DNA of 64,000 nt from an uncultured Porphyromonas sp. (GTDB lineage: Bacteria; Bacteroidota; Bacteroidia; Bacteroidales; Porphyromonadaceae), in assembly GCA_934364985.1 (NCBI GenBank), contig CAKRMU010000002.1:62001-126000 (forward strand), given 5' to 3'. The translations under genes were made by a program, and so were the position numbers. Below, one piece after another: positions 8,435 through 16,932 of this stretch. Within the stretch, counting starts at the first letter, position 1, and every line of letters begins with the position of its first letter. Below the pieces are notes generated by a model. It was not told the origin of the DNA and did no database searches. It saw only the letters and a list, made by a program, of their open reading frames with translations.

Positions 8435-9598
8435 ATGAAAAGAGTAATGACATGGGCAGTACTTGCCATCGCTTCACTCGTGATGCTTGCTTCGTGTAGC
8501 AAAATAACAGACGTAGCAGAGCCGGCAAGAGAGCAGGGACAAATTGGTTTCACCCCCTTTATCGCTAATAGTCTCCGTGCTACAGAGTTTGATATAACGG
8601 CTCTTAAGGGTACAGGTTTTACCGTATCGGCTTTTGGTAATGGAGCAGTCTATTTTGAGGGGAAGACCATGAAGCCAGAGAATACAGGCGACCTATGGGC
8701 TCCCGAAGGTGGCGATATCCCTTGGCCGGGCTTTGAGCTGGATTTCATTGCTTATGCTAACCTTGGAGATTATGCAAAGGCAACGATCGCACAGAATGGT
8801 TCAAAGCTGGAATTAACGACACCAACTGAAGTCGCAAAGCAAGTAGATGTAATCGTAGCTCGTAGTAAAGGGAACGCTACCGATCATGCTACTACTGGCG
8901 TGCCATTGAACTTCAAGCATGTACTCTCACAGATTGAGGTAAAAGCTGTGAATAGTAATACCAATTCCAACTACAAGATCAAGGTGGCTGGTGTGAAGAT
9001 TGGTCGCATTGTCAAAAAAGCAACGTTTATGTATCCAACCGATACCAAGACCACTACCACTCTAAGTAATTATACTCTCGACACCGACAAAGAGACGTTT
9101 GCTGATGCGATGATAGCAGCAAAGGAATTGTCTGTTTCCGCAGTTTCTCTAATGGGTAAGGATGGTAGCTTTATGTTTATCCCCCAAACGCTGACCAAGT
9201 GGGACGCTGCAAAGCACTTCGGAAATGGCACAGACAATAATGGTGTATACCTCTCAGTATTGGTAAGCATTACGACTAAGGACGATGTAGCTGTTTATCC
9301 TACCGACGGAAAGTATGCTTGGGCGGCAACTCCTTTGGAGATCACCGGCGGTCTTGAGGCAGGTAAGAAGTATGTGATTACACTGGACTTTAAGGATGGT
9401 GCTGGATATCAAGATCCAGAGGCAAATAAGCCCGCAGGCTTTACCCCAGCAACCGGAGTAGAGATCTCTAATGATCCCGTTAAACCAGCAACACCAAAGC
9501 CAGGTGCTCCTATCCTAACAAACAAGCCAATTAAGTTCACAGTAAAAGTGGAGGGCTGGCAAGATAGCACTAATACCATAGATATGCCCAACGCATAA
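8435..9598 (+). CDS. Fimbrillin family protein (likely main shaft pilin)
   Basis: The 387-residue lipoprotein precursor begins MKRVMTWAVLAIASLVMLASC (lipid Cys21). It has the same fimbrillin body as the first gene of the operon: IGFTPFIANSLRATEFDITAL, GFELDFIAYANLGDY, VPLNFKHVLSQIEV, YKIKVAGVKIGRI, FMFIPQTLTKW. Fimbrillins of this type are lipidated, exported and matured by an Arg-gingipain-like protease before donor-strand polymerisation; Arg residues early in the mature part (AREQG, SLRAT) could serve as such a site. Because it lacks extra domains and is followed by a stable hairpin, it is the best candidate for the major subunit. This is inference. Confidence 0.85.
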   Translation: MKRVMTWAVLAIASLVMLASCSKITDVAEPAREQGQIGFTPFIANSLRATEFDITALKGTGFTVSAFGNGAVYFEGKTMKPENTGDLWAPEGGDIPWPGFELDFIAYANLGDYAKATIAQNGSKLELTTPTEVAKQVDVIVARSKGNATDHATTGVPLNFKHVLSQIEVKAVNSNTNSNYKIKVAGVKIGRIVKKATFMYPTDTKTTTTLSNYTLDTDKETFADAMIAAKELSVSAVSLMGKDGSFMFIPQTLTKWDAAKHFGNGTDNNGVYLSVLVSITTKDDVAVYPTDGKYAWAATPLEITGGLEAGKKYVITLDFKDGAGYQDPEANKPAGFTPATGVEISNDPVKPATPKPGAPILTNKPIKFTVKVEGWQDSTNTIDMPNA

Positions 9599-9621
9599 CA
9601 TATGTAATAGCCATGGATCAT

Positions 9622-9658
9622 GCTGTGCCTGACTCCATTTTCGGATGTTAGGCACAGC
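9622..9658 (+). terminator. Hairpin between the two fimbrillin genes
   Basis: Arms 9622-9633 (GCTGTGCCTGAC) and 9647-9658 pair over 12 bp with one mismatch. No U-run follows, so it may stabilise the 3' end of the upstream fimbrillin message or act as a partial terminator that lowers expression of the next gene. Confidence 0.5.
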
Positions 9659-9696
9659 AGGATCCGAATTAAATAATAAGTAAAAAGGCGAAGAGA

Positions 9697-10518
9697 ATGA
9701 AGAAGTACTTAGGCTGGTGTCTTATGGCACTCTTGCCACTCCTATGTAGCTGTGCTGAGGGTGACAGCCCCGACGAGAGCAAGATGATTGCTTTTGATAT
9801 GAACTGGGTAGATATGAGGAGTGGAATAGTGGAAGATCAAGATAATTTCCACGAAGATATGCAGGTGACGGCTTTTCTACAAACCAGAGATGGTAGCTCC
9901 ATGGGTACTTTATTTGAAGACCTTCAAGTGACTAAAGTATCAGGTTGGGGGACAGACTATCCTTGGTTGGGTAGCGAGGCAGACAGACAGCTGAGCTTTT
10001 TTGCTTTTGCTCCGTATGGAGCACTCACACCAGCGTGGAATCAAAGGAGCTATACCCTTAAAGAGAATAGCGGGGAAGTAGATATTGTAGCTGCAGAAAA
10101 GGTAGTGTCCGCTCATTATGGTAAGCCTGTACCACTTCACTTTCAGCATTTACTCACAGGGGTGAGCTTTGTCGTTCATCAAGACACCCCTAATATGACC
10201 ATCTACTCGGTAGAGCTACATGGTATTCCATCCACGGCAACTTACTCTATTGAGGGTCGTCAATGGGCAGACTACTCCGACCCTAAGAACTATACTTGGT
10301 CTGGTGAAGTGGAGCATATTGCTGGCAATACGGCAGATACACCCTTGACCCGTACCCCCTTCTTTCTTCTTCCTCAAACCTTGTCAGACGAAATGAAGCT
10401 AATCGTGAAGCTCAAGAGACCTGCCGATAGTGACACTGAACTAAAAGAACTCTCACTAAAAGGCAAGGTCCTCGAGATAGGGCAACATTATGTAATCCGT
10501 CTCCAGCTCACGAAATAG
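9697..10518 (+). CDS. Fimbrillin family lipoprotein (minor subunit candidate)
   Basis: The 273-residue lipoprotein starts MKKYLGWCLMALLPLLCSC. The body carries fimbrillin signatures: KMIAFDMNWVDMRSGIVEDQDNF near the start, LSFFAFAPYG, VPLHFQHLLTGVSFVVH and FFLLPQTLSDEMKLIVKLK. It is shorter than the other two fimbrillins and is separated from them by a hairpin, which fits a less abundant tip or accessory pilin. It is the last gene of the operon; the next gene faces it on the other strand after 90 bases that show no clear terminator. The family call is solid, the role is inferred. Confidence 0.8.
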   Translation: MKKYLGWCLMALLPLLCSCAEGDSPDESKMIAFDMNWVDMRSGIVEDQDNFHEDMQVTAFLQTRDGSSMGTLFEDLQVTKVSGWGTDYPWLGSEADRQLSFFAFAPYGALTPAWNQRSYTLKENSGEVDIVAAEKVVSAHYGKPVPLHFQHLLTGVSFVVHQDTPNMTIYSVELHGIPSTATYSIEGRQWADYSDPKNYTWSGEVEHIAGNTADTPLTRTPFFLLPQTLSDEMKLIVKLKRPADSDTELKELSLKGKVLEIGQHYVIRLQLTK

Positions 10519-10608
10519 GCAAAGCGACCCTCCCATTTCAGCTATTTGTACAGCAGAACGCTTCTTTTTTGTTATCCTTCCTCGGAATATCGTTGTCTTT
10601 ACTTCGAT

Positions 10609-11694
10609 TTATTGGAATAATTGAAGGAGAGGAAATAGACTTGAAGACTTAATTCTATCCTGTTTCCCTTGGGGAATAATAATAGAAGCTGTTAGAGCTT
10701 GACGGTGAAAGAGCTGACCTTCTGAGTAATGTAACGTGTAGGTAAGCCGGATATCTACCCCCCTACCCTGCACAAACTGGAGATACCATTTGCTCTGAGC
10801 ATACTTTCCGTCTCTGAGGAATTGATTGCCCCAGTAAAGGTTATTCTCGTACTCTGGGTAGAGACCGAGGTGGGGGGCACCGATATAAAAGGTGTTCTTC
10901 GTACCAATACCAAAAGCACTGATATCCAAAAGGGTGAGCCAACCTATATTGGCTTTGGCGTAATTAGTACTCCGGTCTTGTTCGAGTCCAAGAAGAATCC
11001 CCGTTGATGCTTCGTATGAAAGACCTCCCCACGAATCCTTACCTCCGAGAATGCCGAGAGTGGCTTGGAGCATGCCGTGGTCCAATACACCCACCCCATC
11101 TTTAGGGGGATTGCAACCAGCGTAGTGGAAATAACGCAACTTGGTATCGGCAAATAAACTCTTCCATTGACCGCGAGCCGTGGCCCCGACTTGAAAGCTT
11201 TCGCGTTGCTCTTTTCCTGCCATACTCGTCCAGTCAAGCCATATTGTGGCATCGTAGATATTGGACTTGTAAAACTCTAAAGTAAAACCCTCAAGAAGCG
11301 GACGGTGGTATCTAAGGGAGTCCGTAAAGAAAAAGTCGTTATACCTTTTCATGATATCACGATTAGGCAATGCTCCGATTCGGAAGCGGAAATGCTCCAC
11401 TTCGTACTGGTAGAAAGCAGAGATTTCCACCTCGTTTATTGCCTTTGGCATTCCTTGTCTTTTAAGACCTAATACAGATGCTTTTAGAGTATGCCTATTA
11501 TCCCATTTGTAACCAACTGAACCGGTAATCCAGATCCCACCTGTGGTATTTGGTCGCAAAAAGTGGCTGTCTTGATACTCATTATTCTCAAAGAAGTAAT
11601 CCATACGGGCGTCCCAAAATAGATGTTCCTGAGCGTTAACTTTAATGCTAAAGAGTAGAAATATTGCCCCTACGATGGTCTCTATTCTGTACAT
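10609..11694 (-). CDS. Predicted outer-membrane beta-barrel protein
   Basis: The 361-residue protein has a signal peptide (MYRIETIVGAIFLLFSIKVNAQ). It then shows repeated amphipathic strands with aromatic girdles (TGGIWITGSVGYKW, EISAFYQYEVEHFRFRIGA, WGGLSYEASTGILLGL, NTFYIGAPHLGLYPEY, KWYLQFVQGRGVDIRLTYTLHY), the appearance of a porin-like or assembly barrel. I do not recognise a named family. It overlaps the upstream phosphopantetheinyl transferase gene by 13 bases and ends the minus-strand ssb-gldE group. The sequence between strands (PNRDIMKRYNDFFF) suggests loops rather than a globular domain. Function unknown. Confidence 0.7.
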   Translation of the reverse strand: MYRIETIVGAIFLLFSIKVNAQEHLFWDARMDYFFENNEYQDSHFLRPNTTGGIWITGSVGYKWDNRHTLKASVLGLKRQGMPKAINEVEISAFYQYEVEHFRFRIGALPNRDIMKRYNDFFFTDSLRYHRPLLEGFTLEFYKSNIYDATIWLDWTSMAGKEQRESFQVGATARGQWKSLFADTKLRYFHYAGCNPPKDGVGVLDHGMLQATLGILGGKDSWGGLSYEASTGILLGLEQDRSTNYAKANIGWLTLLDISAFGIGTKNTFYIGAPHLGLYPEYENNLYWGNQFLRDGKYAQSKWYLQFVQGRGVDIRLTYTLHYSEGQLFHRQALTASIIIPQGKQDRIKSSSLFPLLQLFQ

Positions 11695-12224
11695 GATATC
11701 TGTAGTTTAATGATATTCTCAGGGAGTGTGTGTGCCAAAACGAACCCATTTCTTTGCACCCAATGCACATCTTGAAAGAGGCATTCGCCACTATCGTTTA
11801 TCGCTCGAAAGTGGTACCCACCTATCCATTCGATTTGATTAATGCCCCTACTCAATTGCTCTGAATAGGCTTTATAAACAGCTTCTTTTGCGGTCCAAAG
11901 CTCAATCGGTGCCCTATTAAATTCTCTCAAAAGTTGCCTTTCGTTAGGTGTGCTATAACGATCAAGGATTCGAGAAGCTTGATCTGCCTTCTCCTCAATA
12001 TCAATACCCACCGGCTGCGTGTATGGGCAATTGACTCCTATCGCAATCCAGTGAAGAGAGTGCGAGATGGAGATGCTGACATTGTAAGACTTAGGGAGAT
12101 ATGGTCTGCCAGTGGCGGTATAATGAAGGTCACTTCCAAGTATCTCATGCTTTAGTGTGGCAATGGCGTCTTGCCTCGGTAGACTTTCGTTGATGCGTGC
12201 GATGACTATTTGGTGGGGGTCCAT
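11682..12224 (-). CDS. 4'-phosphopantetheinyl transferase (Sfp-type)
   Basis: The 180-residue protein carries the Sfp/AcpT-type signature: SISHSLHWIAIGV, then the Mg-binding GIDIEEKAD, then WTAKEAVYKAYS. It transfers the 4'-phosphopantetheine arm from CoA to an acyl or peptidyl carrier protein in the cytosol. No AcpS-type gene is seen here, and in Bacteroidetes this enzyme is commonly found beside gldE and ssb, so it may be the main holo-ACP synthase. It lies two bases after gldE and overlaps the downstream barrel gene, so the cluster looks co-transcribed. Confidence 0.85.
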   Translation of the reverse strand: MDPHQIVIARINESLPRQDAIATLKHEILGSDLHYTATGRPYLPKSYNVSISISHSLHWIAIGVNCPYTQPVGIDIEEKADQASRILDRYSTPNERQLLREFNRAPIELWTAKEAVYKAYSEQLSRGINQIEWIGGYHFRAINDSGECLFQDVHWVQRNGFVLAHTLPENIIKLQISCTE

Positions 12225-12226
12225 CG

Positions 12227-13567
12227 TTACTCGTCAGGTGTCGGTTCCTGAATTTTCTGAGGGTAAAACTGTACTTTTGCGATACGTCTTTTGCCCATTT
12301 CTCTTACCACAAAGCGATATCCGTGTATCTTTATCTCCTCACCTACTGTCGGGAAGTCGCCCTTAGCTTCGAGCAGCATTCCGCCAAGCGTATCCACCTC
12401 TTCCATCTCTTCCTCAATCTCTTTATAGTCCTCAATTTTAGTGACACGCAGGAAGTCTATGATGGTTATTTTGGCATCAAAAATATAGCTGCCATCGGAT
12501 TGAAGAGCATACAGAGCCTCCTCATCGGTATCGTATTCATCCTCTATTTCGCCTACTATTTCCTCAAGGAGGTCCTCCATAGTTACGAGACCACTTGTGC
12601 CTCCAAATTCATCAACGACAATCGCCATGTGGATTTTCTCCTCCCTAAACTCCTGCAAAAGGGTATTGATACGTTTGCTCTCAGGCACGAAGAATGCCTC
12701 TCTCATCAAGCCTGCCCATTGATATTCTGAGCCTTCGTTTAGGTGAGGAAGTAGGTCTTTGGCATAAAGGACACCTTTGATATTATCTACCCGCTCTTCA
12801 TAGACCGGCATACGAGAATAACCCGTTTCGGCTATACACTTTTTAATCTCCTCAAAAGAGTCCGATACCTCTACTGCCACCATATCCATGCGTGGCGTCA
12901 TCACCTCGTTGGCGGTTTTGCGATGAAAACGGACGATACCGTTGAGTAACTCTTGCTCCTCTTCATTCTCTGTGGTAAGCTCGATTGCCTTTTCAAGGTC
13001 GGTTTCGGTCACCATACTCTCCTTTGAGGTGAGGGGCTTTGTCACTTTATTACCGATGCCCACGAGGAGCCTGACTATGGGTCGGGTAGCTTTCATAAAG
13101 CCATTAAGGGAGGTAATGATATGCCTCGTAGCCCCGAGAGCATGGTTTTGAAAATAAACTTTAGGGATAATCTCACCAAAAAGAAGTATGACAAAAGTGA
13201 TGCCGATAACTTGTACTATAAATCCAAGGTTGGGTACCTGACTAAAGTCATATAGCCTCTCTACCGCGTAGCTTGTGAGCATTGTCATGGTAATGTTGAC
13301 GAAATTATTCATCACCAAAATCGTACCGAGGAGGTAATCAGAGGTTGAGAGAGCGTCAAGGATATTACGATCCTTTTTGTCTCCGCTATCCTCAAGAGCT
13401 TCGATATCTTTCGGTTGGAGTGAAAAGAAAGCTACTTCAGAGCCGGAGAAATAGGCACTGAGAAGAAGGCAAATAAAGGCTCCTATGAGAGCAATAATAA
13501 CACTTGTGGTAAGCGGGTGTACCACCACGCTACTAAAAAGACTGGATAAAAAACTCGGGTCGTCCAA
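12227..13567 (-). CDS. gldE: GldE-like membrane protein with CNNM, CBS and CorC domains
   Basis: The 446-residue protein has the HlyC/CorC layout. Four hydrophobic segments lie in the first 170 residues (DUF21/CNNM, with YFSGSEVAFFSL in the first). A CBS pair follows (about 215-335; TPRMDMVAVEV, YSRMPVYEE, VVDEFGGTSGLVTMEDLLEEIVGEI), then a C-terminal CorC/transporter-associated domain (360-440). In Bacteroidetes this protein in the ssb-gldE-PPTase order is annotated as gliding-motility-associated GldE, although many members, including non-gliding species, have it. A role in Mg/Co or other ion handling is likely for the family. It is 43 bases downstream of ssb. Confidence 0.85.
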   Translation of the reverse strand: MDDPSFLSSLFSSVVVHPLTTSVIIALIGAFICLLLSAYFSGSEVAFFSLQPKDIEALEDSGDKKDRNILDALSTSDYLLGTILVMNNFVNITMTMLTSYAVERLYDFSQVPNLGFIVQVIGITFVILLFGEIIPKVYFQNHALGATRHIITSLNGFMKATRPIVRLLVGIGNKVTKPLTSKESMVTETDLEKAIELTTENEEEQELLNGIVRFHRKTANEVMTPRMDMVAVEVSDSFEEIKKCIAETGYSRMPVYEERVDNIKGVLYAKDLLPHLNEGSEYQWAGLMREAFFVPESKRINTLLQEFREEKIHMAIVVDEFGGTSGLVTMEDLLEEIVGEIEDEYDTDEEALYALQSDGSYIFDAKITIIDFLRVTKIEDYKEIEEEMEEVDTLGGMLLEAKGDFPTVGEEIKIHGYRFVVREMGKRRIAKVQFYPQKIQEPTPDE

Positions 13568-13610
13568 AATATCTATACTCTAAGTTTACCGAAAGCGTGC
13601 GTTTAATGTG

Positions 13611-14057
13611 CTAAAAAGGGAGACCATCTGTGTTCTCCGAAAGGGTTTCAAAATACTGACGATATCTCTCAGATTTCGTTTTTTCTTGACCCTTTATTGA
13701 TGCTTTAGGAGGTTGCTTTTTATTGATAAGCTCGACGTCGTGGGCAATAATAATGGCAGAGATATGCTCCTCGCCCCTTGCGTTGTACCACTTTCGGTAA
13801 GTAAGCCGCCCGGCTACCGCAATCTTATCGCCTGTTACCATGGCATCCGCTACCTTAAGAGCCACTGCCCTATAGCATATCACTCGGTGCCAATCGGTGC
13901 TATCCCCATCGCATTCTATTCCCTCCTCAGTGAGATAGGTATGCTCGTTTGTAGCTATTGAAAGGGTGGCAACGCAAGTCTCCGGATCGTACCAGCGTAT
14001 GACAGGATCGCTTCCTAAATAGCCTACAAGGTGGATACTATTCTCAGTATTATTCAT
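13611..14057 (-). CDS. ssb: Single-stranded DNA-binding protein
   Basis: An OB-fold SSB of 148 residues, read from ATG 14057 (MNNTENSIHLVGYLGSDP). The longer in-frame start at 14087 is rejected because it would lie in the predicted -7 element 14085-14092 and adds ten residues unlike SSB. The core shows TDWHRVICY, GDKIAVAGRLTYRKW and the acidic-hydrophobic C-terminal tip ending DGLPF (the usual form is DLPF), which binds partner proteins. It coats single-stranded DNA during replication and repair. It is first in the ssb-gldE-PPTase group. Confidence 0.9.
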   Translation of the reverse strand: MNNTENSIHLVGYLGSDPVIRWYDPETCVATLSIATNEHTYLTEEGIECDGDSTDWHRVICYRAVALKVADAMVTGDKIAVAGRLTYRKWYNARGEEHISAIIIAHDVELINKKQPPKASIKGQEKTKSERYRQYFETLSENTDGLPF

Positions 14058-14084
14058 CACTAAATGCTCCGCATAATAACGCTT

Positions 14085-14092
14085 CAAAGATA
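14085..14092 (-). promoter_or_regulatory. -7 element of the ssb-gldE operon
   Basis: TATCTTTG is read on the minus strand, matching TAnnTTTG, 27 bases before the ssb ATG. No good -33 TTTG was found at the usual spacing. It helps to place the ssb start at 14057. Confidence 0.45.
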
Positions 14093-14152
14093 CCTATTTT
14101 TAGGATATGGGAATAGAGGTCCCCTAAATTGCTTTTTACGATGACTTGGTGC

Positions 14153-15283
14153 TCAGTGAATATTTGTGCTTGAAGAAAGCCCTTTGAGTGTGTCAGATAA
14201 TCTCTGGCGAATGGCATTGTATTCCTTCTTCGTAGGAGCTTTTGTATAAAGGGTGTGAAGGGGTATGAACCGGCTACGCTCCATAGCCCAATTGTCTTCG
14301 TTCTCCACATCGCCCCATCGTTGCCAAAAAGAATCCTCATCATTGACCTGTACTTTAGATGTAAAGGATGTAGACTTATTCCCCTTTTCGTATAGCTCTA
14401 AGAGGTCAATTTCTTCGGAATACGATAAGAGCAATCGGTAAGGAAGCATTTGGCGGTATTCCTTTGGCAAAGCGATCAGGGCATTCTTCGTCTCTACCCA
14501 CAGCTCATTGTCATAGAGTATCGGTAATAGTTGCTGAAGGGCATAATCCCGCCATCCGGAGGCAGCAAAAGATAACAATCGATCTGTCGCATCTCTCAAT
14601 TGCTGAGGGTCTTTATACCTTTTGGCTTGTACGAAAGTCGCCCACGCCTCCTCTTCTTTATTCGTTGGCTTCGCCTCGCCTAATATACATAGGTGTAAAT
14701 AACGTTCCCAAGGGCTAAGGCTTTGTGTCGCTAAATACCTATGTGGCACCTCATTTTCGTCGTCAAGTAGCACCCAAAGTCGTGCCGCTCGCGTACCTAC
14801 CGCTCGAGTGGGGTTATTAGATAACACCTTATCCAATGCGTTGATACATCCTAAGGTGTCGCCCTCATTTAGAGCTACGAGAGCTAAGGTAGGAGGGTCA
14901 GGAGATTGGCACATACCCATCAGCCTCCTCGCTTCGGAGCCATTGCCCATCAGGAGGTATCCATTGGCAAGCATCGTGGTATCGGAGCTTAGCGACACCA
15001 CTCTTTCACCATCGCCCATTAAGAATGCAATGTGGATAGCGAGCCTTTCGTCACTCTTTGAATAATCTGAAAGGGCTTTGAGCCGTGCATAATAGCTCCC
15101 TTTGTCATCCGTCATATATAGGGTCTTAGGAATCGTAAAAGAGGGTTCGCTTTTTGACAGAGCAGCTTCTATCGTTTGTAATTCTGCGTGGGTATAATAC
15201 CGCTCGTTGAGTCCCTTTGCTCCCTCTAACAGACTACACGAGACTACAAGTGGGATGGCTAATAATCCCCAAATACTACGCAC
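14153..15283 (-). CDS. Uncharacterised lipoprotein
   Basis: The 376-residue protein starts with a lipoprotein signal (MRSIWGLLAIPLVVSC, lipid Cys16). The rest is mostly helical, with pairs of alternating Ala/Leu-rich helices (TLALVALNEGDTLGCINALDKVLSNNP and similar) that look like TPR-type repeats, but no exact family is recognised. The start overlaps the end of the metal ABC permease gene by eight bases, so it is probably made from the same transcript and may be a periplasmic partner, but that is only positional evidence. Confidence 0.65.
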   Translation of the reverse strand: MRSIWGLLAIPLVVSCSLLEGAKGLNERYYTHAELQTIEAALSKSEPSFTIPKTLYMTDDKGSYYARLKALSDYSKSDERLAIHIAFLMGDGERVVSLSSDTTMLANGYLLMGNGSEARRLMGMCQSPDPPTLALVALNEGDTLGCINALDKVLSNNPTRAVGTRAARLWVLLDDENEVPHRYLATQSLSPWERYLHLCILGEAKPTNKEEEAWATFVQAKRYKDPQQLRDATDRLLSFAASGWRDYALQQLLPILYDNELWVETKNALIALPKEYRQMLPYRLLLSYSEEIDLLELYEKGNKSTSFTSKVQVNDEDSFWQRWGDVENEDNWAMERSRFIPLHTLYTKAPTKKEYNAIRQRLSDTLKGLSSSTNIH

Positions 15284-16097
15284 AGTGGTGTCGCTTATTG
15301 CGGAGGCTGATCATCAGCTTGCTGATGAGATAAAGGACGGATAGGAGCAACACTGCTACCACACCTGTAGGGAGATTAAAGAAGTAGCTGATAAAGAGTG
15401 CTATCAGCACTGCCACAATACTCGTGACCGAACTATAGGTCATCATCCCCCGAACGCTCTCCGTCCATTGCCCCACCATCATCTGTGGAAGTGTGAGCAT
15501 ACTCATCAGCATCATAATACCCATCACCCGAATACTTAGCACTATGCCGATGCTGATCCACGCAATGATCAAATACTGATAGAACCGGCACCGCATCCCT
15601 CGCACCTCCATAAATTGTGGATCAAAGGATAGGTAGACGAGCGGTCTGTACCACCGAATCACCACGAATAGACTCAAAATGGCATACCCAAGTAGCAACC
15701 AAAGCTCTAAGGGACTCACTAATAGAATGTTGCCAAAAAGAAAACTGCTGAGACCGGGAGTATATCCCGGCGTGAGAAAAGTAAACAATACCCCTAATGC
15801 CATACCAAGTGACCAAATGGCAGCAATTGCAGAATCCTCCCGAACCCTTCCCCAACGGCTGAGCCACTCCACACCTAAACCACTCAAAAGGGCTGCTCCC
15901 ATTGCGTAAAGGAGAGGATTGTGACCTAAAAAAAATCCTAATCCTAACCCTGCAAAAGAGCTGTGCGTGATACCTCCTGAGACAAATACCATTCGCCGTA
16001 CAACTACGATACTCCCAATGATCCCTGTAATAAGACCCGTGAGCAGTACAGCTATGGCTGAGTGCAAGAAAAAATCGTAACTAAAGAGCGACATCAT
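15276..16097 (-). CDS. Zinc/manganese-type ABC transporter permease (ZnuB/MntB family)
   Basis: The 273-residue integral inner-membrane protein has about eight hydrophobic helices and the family signatures VVVRRMVFVSGGITHSSFAG near the start and IGIVLSIRVMGIMMLMSMLTLPQM later. Such permeases pair with an ATPase and a metal-binding lipoprotein to import Zn or Mn. Neither partner gene is in this window, so it either works with components coded elsewhere or has lost them. It is preceded by a small Cys-rich membrane protein (15 bases) and overlaps the following lipoprotein gene. The exact metal cannot be told. Confidence 0.85.
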   Translation of the reverse strand: MMSLFSYDFFLHSAIAVLLTGLITGIIGSIVVVRRMVFVSGGITHSSFAGLGLGFFLGHNPLLYAMGAALLSGLGVEWLSRWGRVREDSAIAAIWSLGMALGVLFTFLTPGYTPGLSSFLFGNILLVSPLELWLLLGYAILSLFVVIRWYRPLVYLSFDPQFMEVRGMRCRFYQYLIIAWISIGIVLSIRVMGIMMLMSMLTLPQMMVGQWTESVRGMMTYSSVTSIVAVLIALFISYFFNLPTGVVAVLLLSVLYLISKLMISLRNKRHHCA

Positions 16098-16112
16098 ACT
16101 TTTATCTCCTCG

Positions 16113-16511
16113 TTATTCCTTAAGCATTCTACGTAACTCTTCCTCAACTTTTGGGGGCATAGATAAGTGTCGAAGCCTTATGCTTCTTTGCCATGGAGCC
16201 AATTCCTCCTTCCTTAATGTCTTTAAGACTTCCAGCCACTCCTCCACGTCGCCTTGCGTATAATCCTCGCCCTTTCTGTTGCGGAATCGGTCTAATTCTT
16301 CATCCTCAAAGTAAACCACTCTCGGTGGCGTCCCTATCCCGGCATTGAAGCACGAAGTACCCCCACAACACCCACTACACTTGTGCTCGGAGTACTGGTT
16401 ACGCCCCTCAGGTATTGCCCCATTCGCCCGCCGCACACGTCTCAGATAGACCATTCCCACGATAGCGATGATGAGCAAAACGAATACTATTCCCATTGTC
16501 GTCCAATCCAT
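16113..16511 (-). CDS. Small membrane-anchored Cys-rich protein
   Basis: The 132-residue protein has one N-terminal membrane helix (TTMGIVFVLLIIAIVGMVYL), then a basic stretch and a Cys cluster (HKCSGCCGGTSCF) that could bind metal or form disulfides. The C-terminal half is charged and helical (GDVEEWLEVLKTLRKEELAPWQRSIRLRHLSMPPKVEEELRR). The Cys motif after a single helix recalls FeoB-associated Cys-rich proteins, but the rest does not. It is first in a three-gene minus-strand group with the metal permease, which suggests a metal-related role. I do not recognise the family. Confidence 0.6.
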   Translation of the reverse strand: MDWTTMGIVFVLLIIAIVGMVYLRRVRRANGAIPEGRNQYSEHKCSGCCGGTSCFNAGIGTPPRVVYFEDEELDRFRNRKGEDYTQGDVEEWLEVLKTLRKEELAPWQRSIRLRHLSMPPKVEEELRRMLKE

Positions 16512-16535
16512 ATCTATTTTTCCTCTTCACCAATA

Positions 16536-16543
16536 CAAAGATA
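16536..16543 (-). promoter_or_regulatory. -7 element for the metal permease group
   Basis: TATCTTTG is read on the minus strand, 25 bases before the start of the Cys-rich protein gene. It matches TAnnTTTG; no clear -33 was found. Confidence 0.4.
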
Positions 16544-16592
16544 CCAAAAAAGCCCAACCCTTTGAGTCTTTGTCCTCGTCAACAAAAAATCG

Positions 16593-16698
16593 GATACCTG
16601 ATATTAGCCTAAGGAAATACCCGGTATCCGTCAGAGCTAATTCCCTATATCCGCCAAGACGAATATAGGGAATCCGTTTTTGTGAAATATAGGGCAAT
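16593..16698. repeat. 23-bp palindromic repeat array 2
   Basis: Units start at 16593, 16616, 16639 and 16662 (exact 23-bp steps), and a fifth degenerate unit begins near 16686. Cores include GATACCTGATATT, AATACCCGGTATC, AATTCCCTATATC and AATATAGGGAATC. It lies in the divergent gap 16512-16932. Flanks are a GTCAACAAAAAATCGG start and a CCGTTTTTGTGA end, which are partly inverted copies of each other. Confidence 0.9.
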
Positions 16699-16860
16699 GG
16701 GTCGGAGGTGTATAATTACACCAATGTGCCGTGCCGATTATTCCTATTGATATTAGTTTACAAGTCCCTATAGAATAGGGGGAACGACCTTTTTATCGTC
16801 CTATTTCAAGTGAAGAAAGCTAAAGACTTCGGAATCTCTAAGTAAGATATTCCCCTAACG

Positions 16861-16892
16861 TTAGGTGGAAAGTCGCAATATTATTATATTTG
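16861..16892 (+). promoter_or_regulatory. Promoter of the methionine gamma-lyase gene
   Basis: The -7 element TATATTTG is at 16885-16892, with TTAG (one mismatch to TTTG) at 16861-16864 and a 20-base spacer. The ATG follows about 40 bases later. Confidence 0.6.
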
Positions 16893-16932
16893 CTAACCAC
16901 ATTATTTTAATCTGTAACAATACGTAATTATT

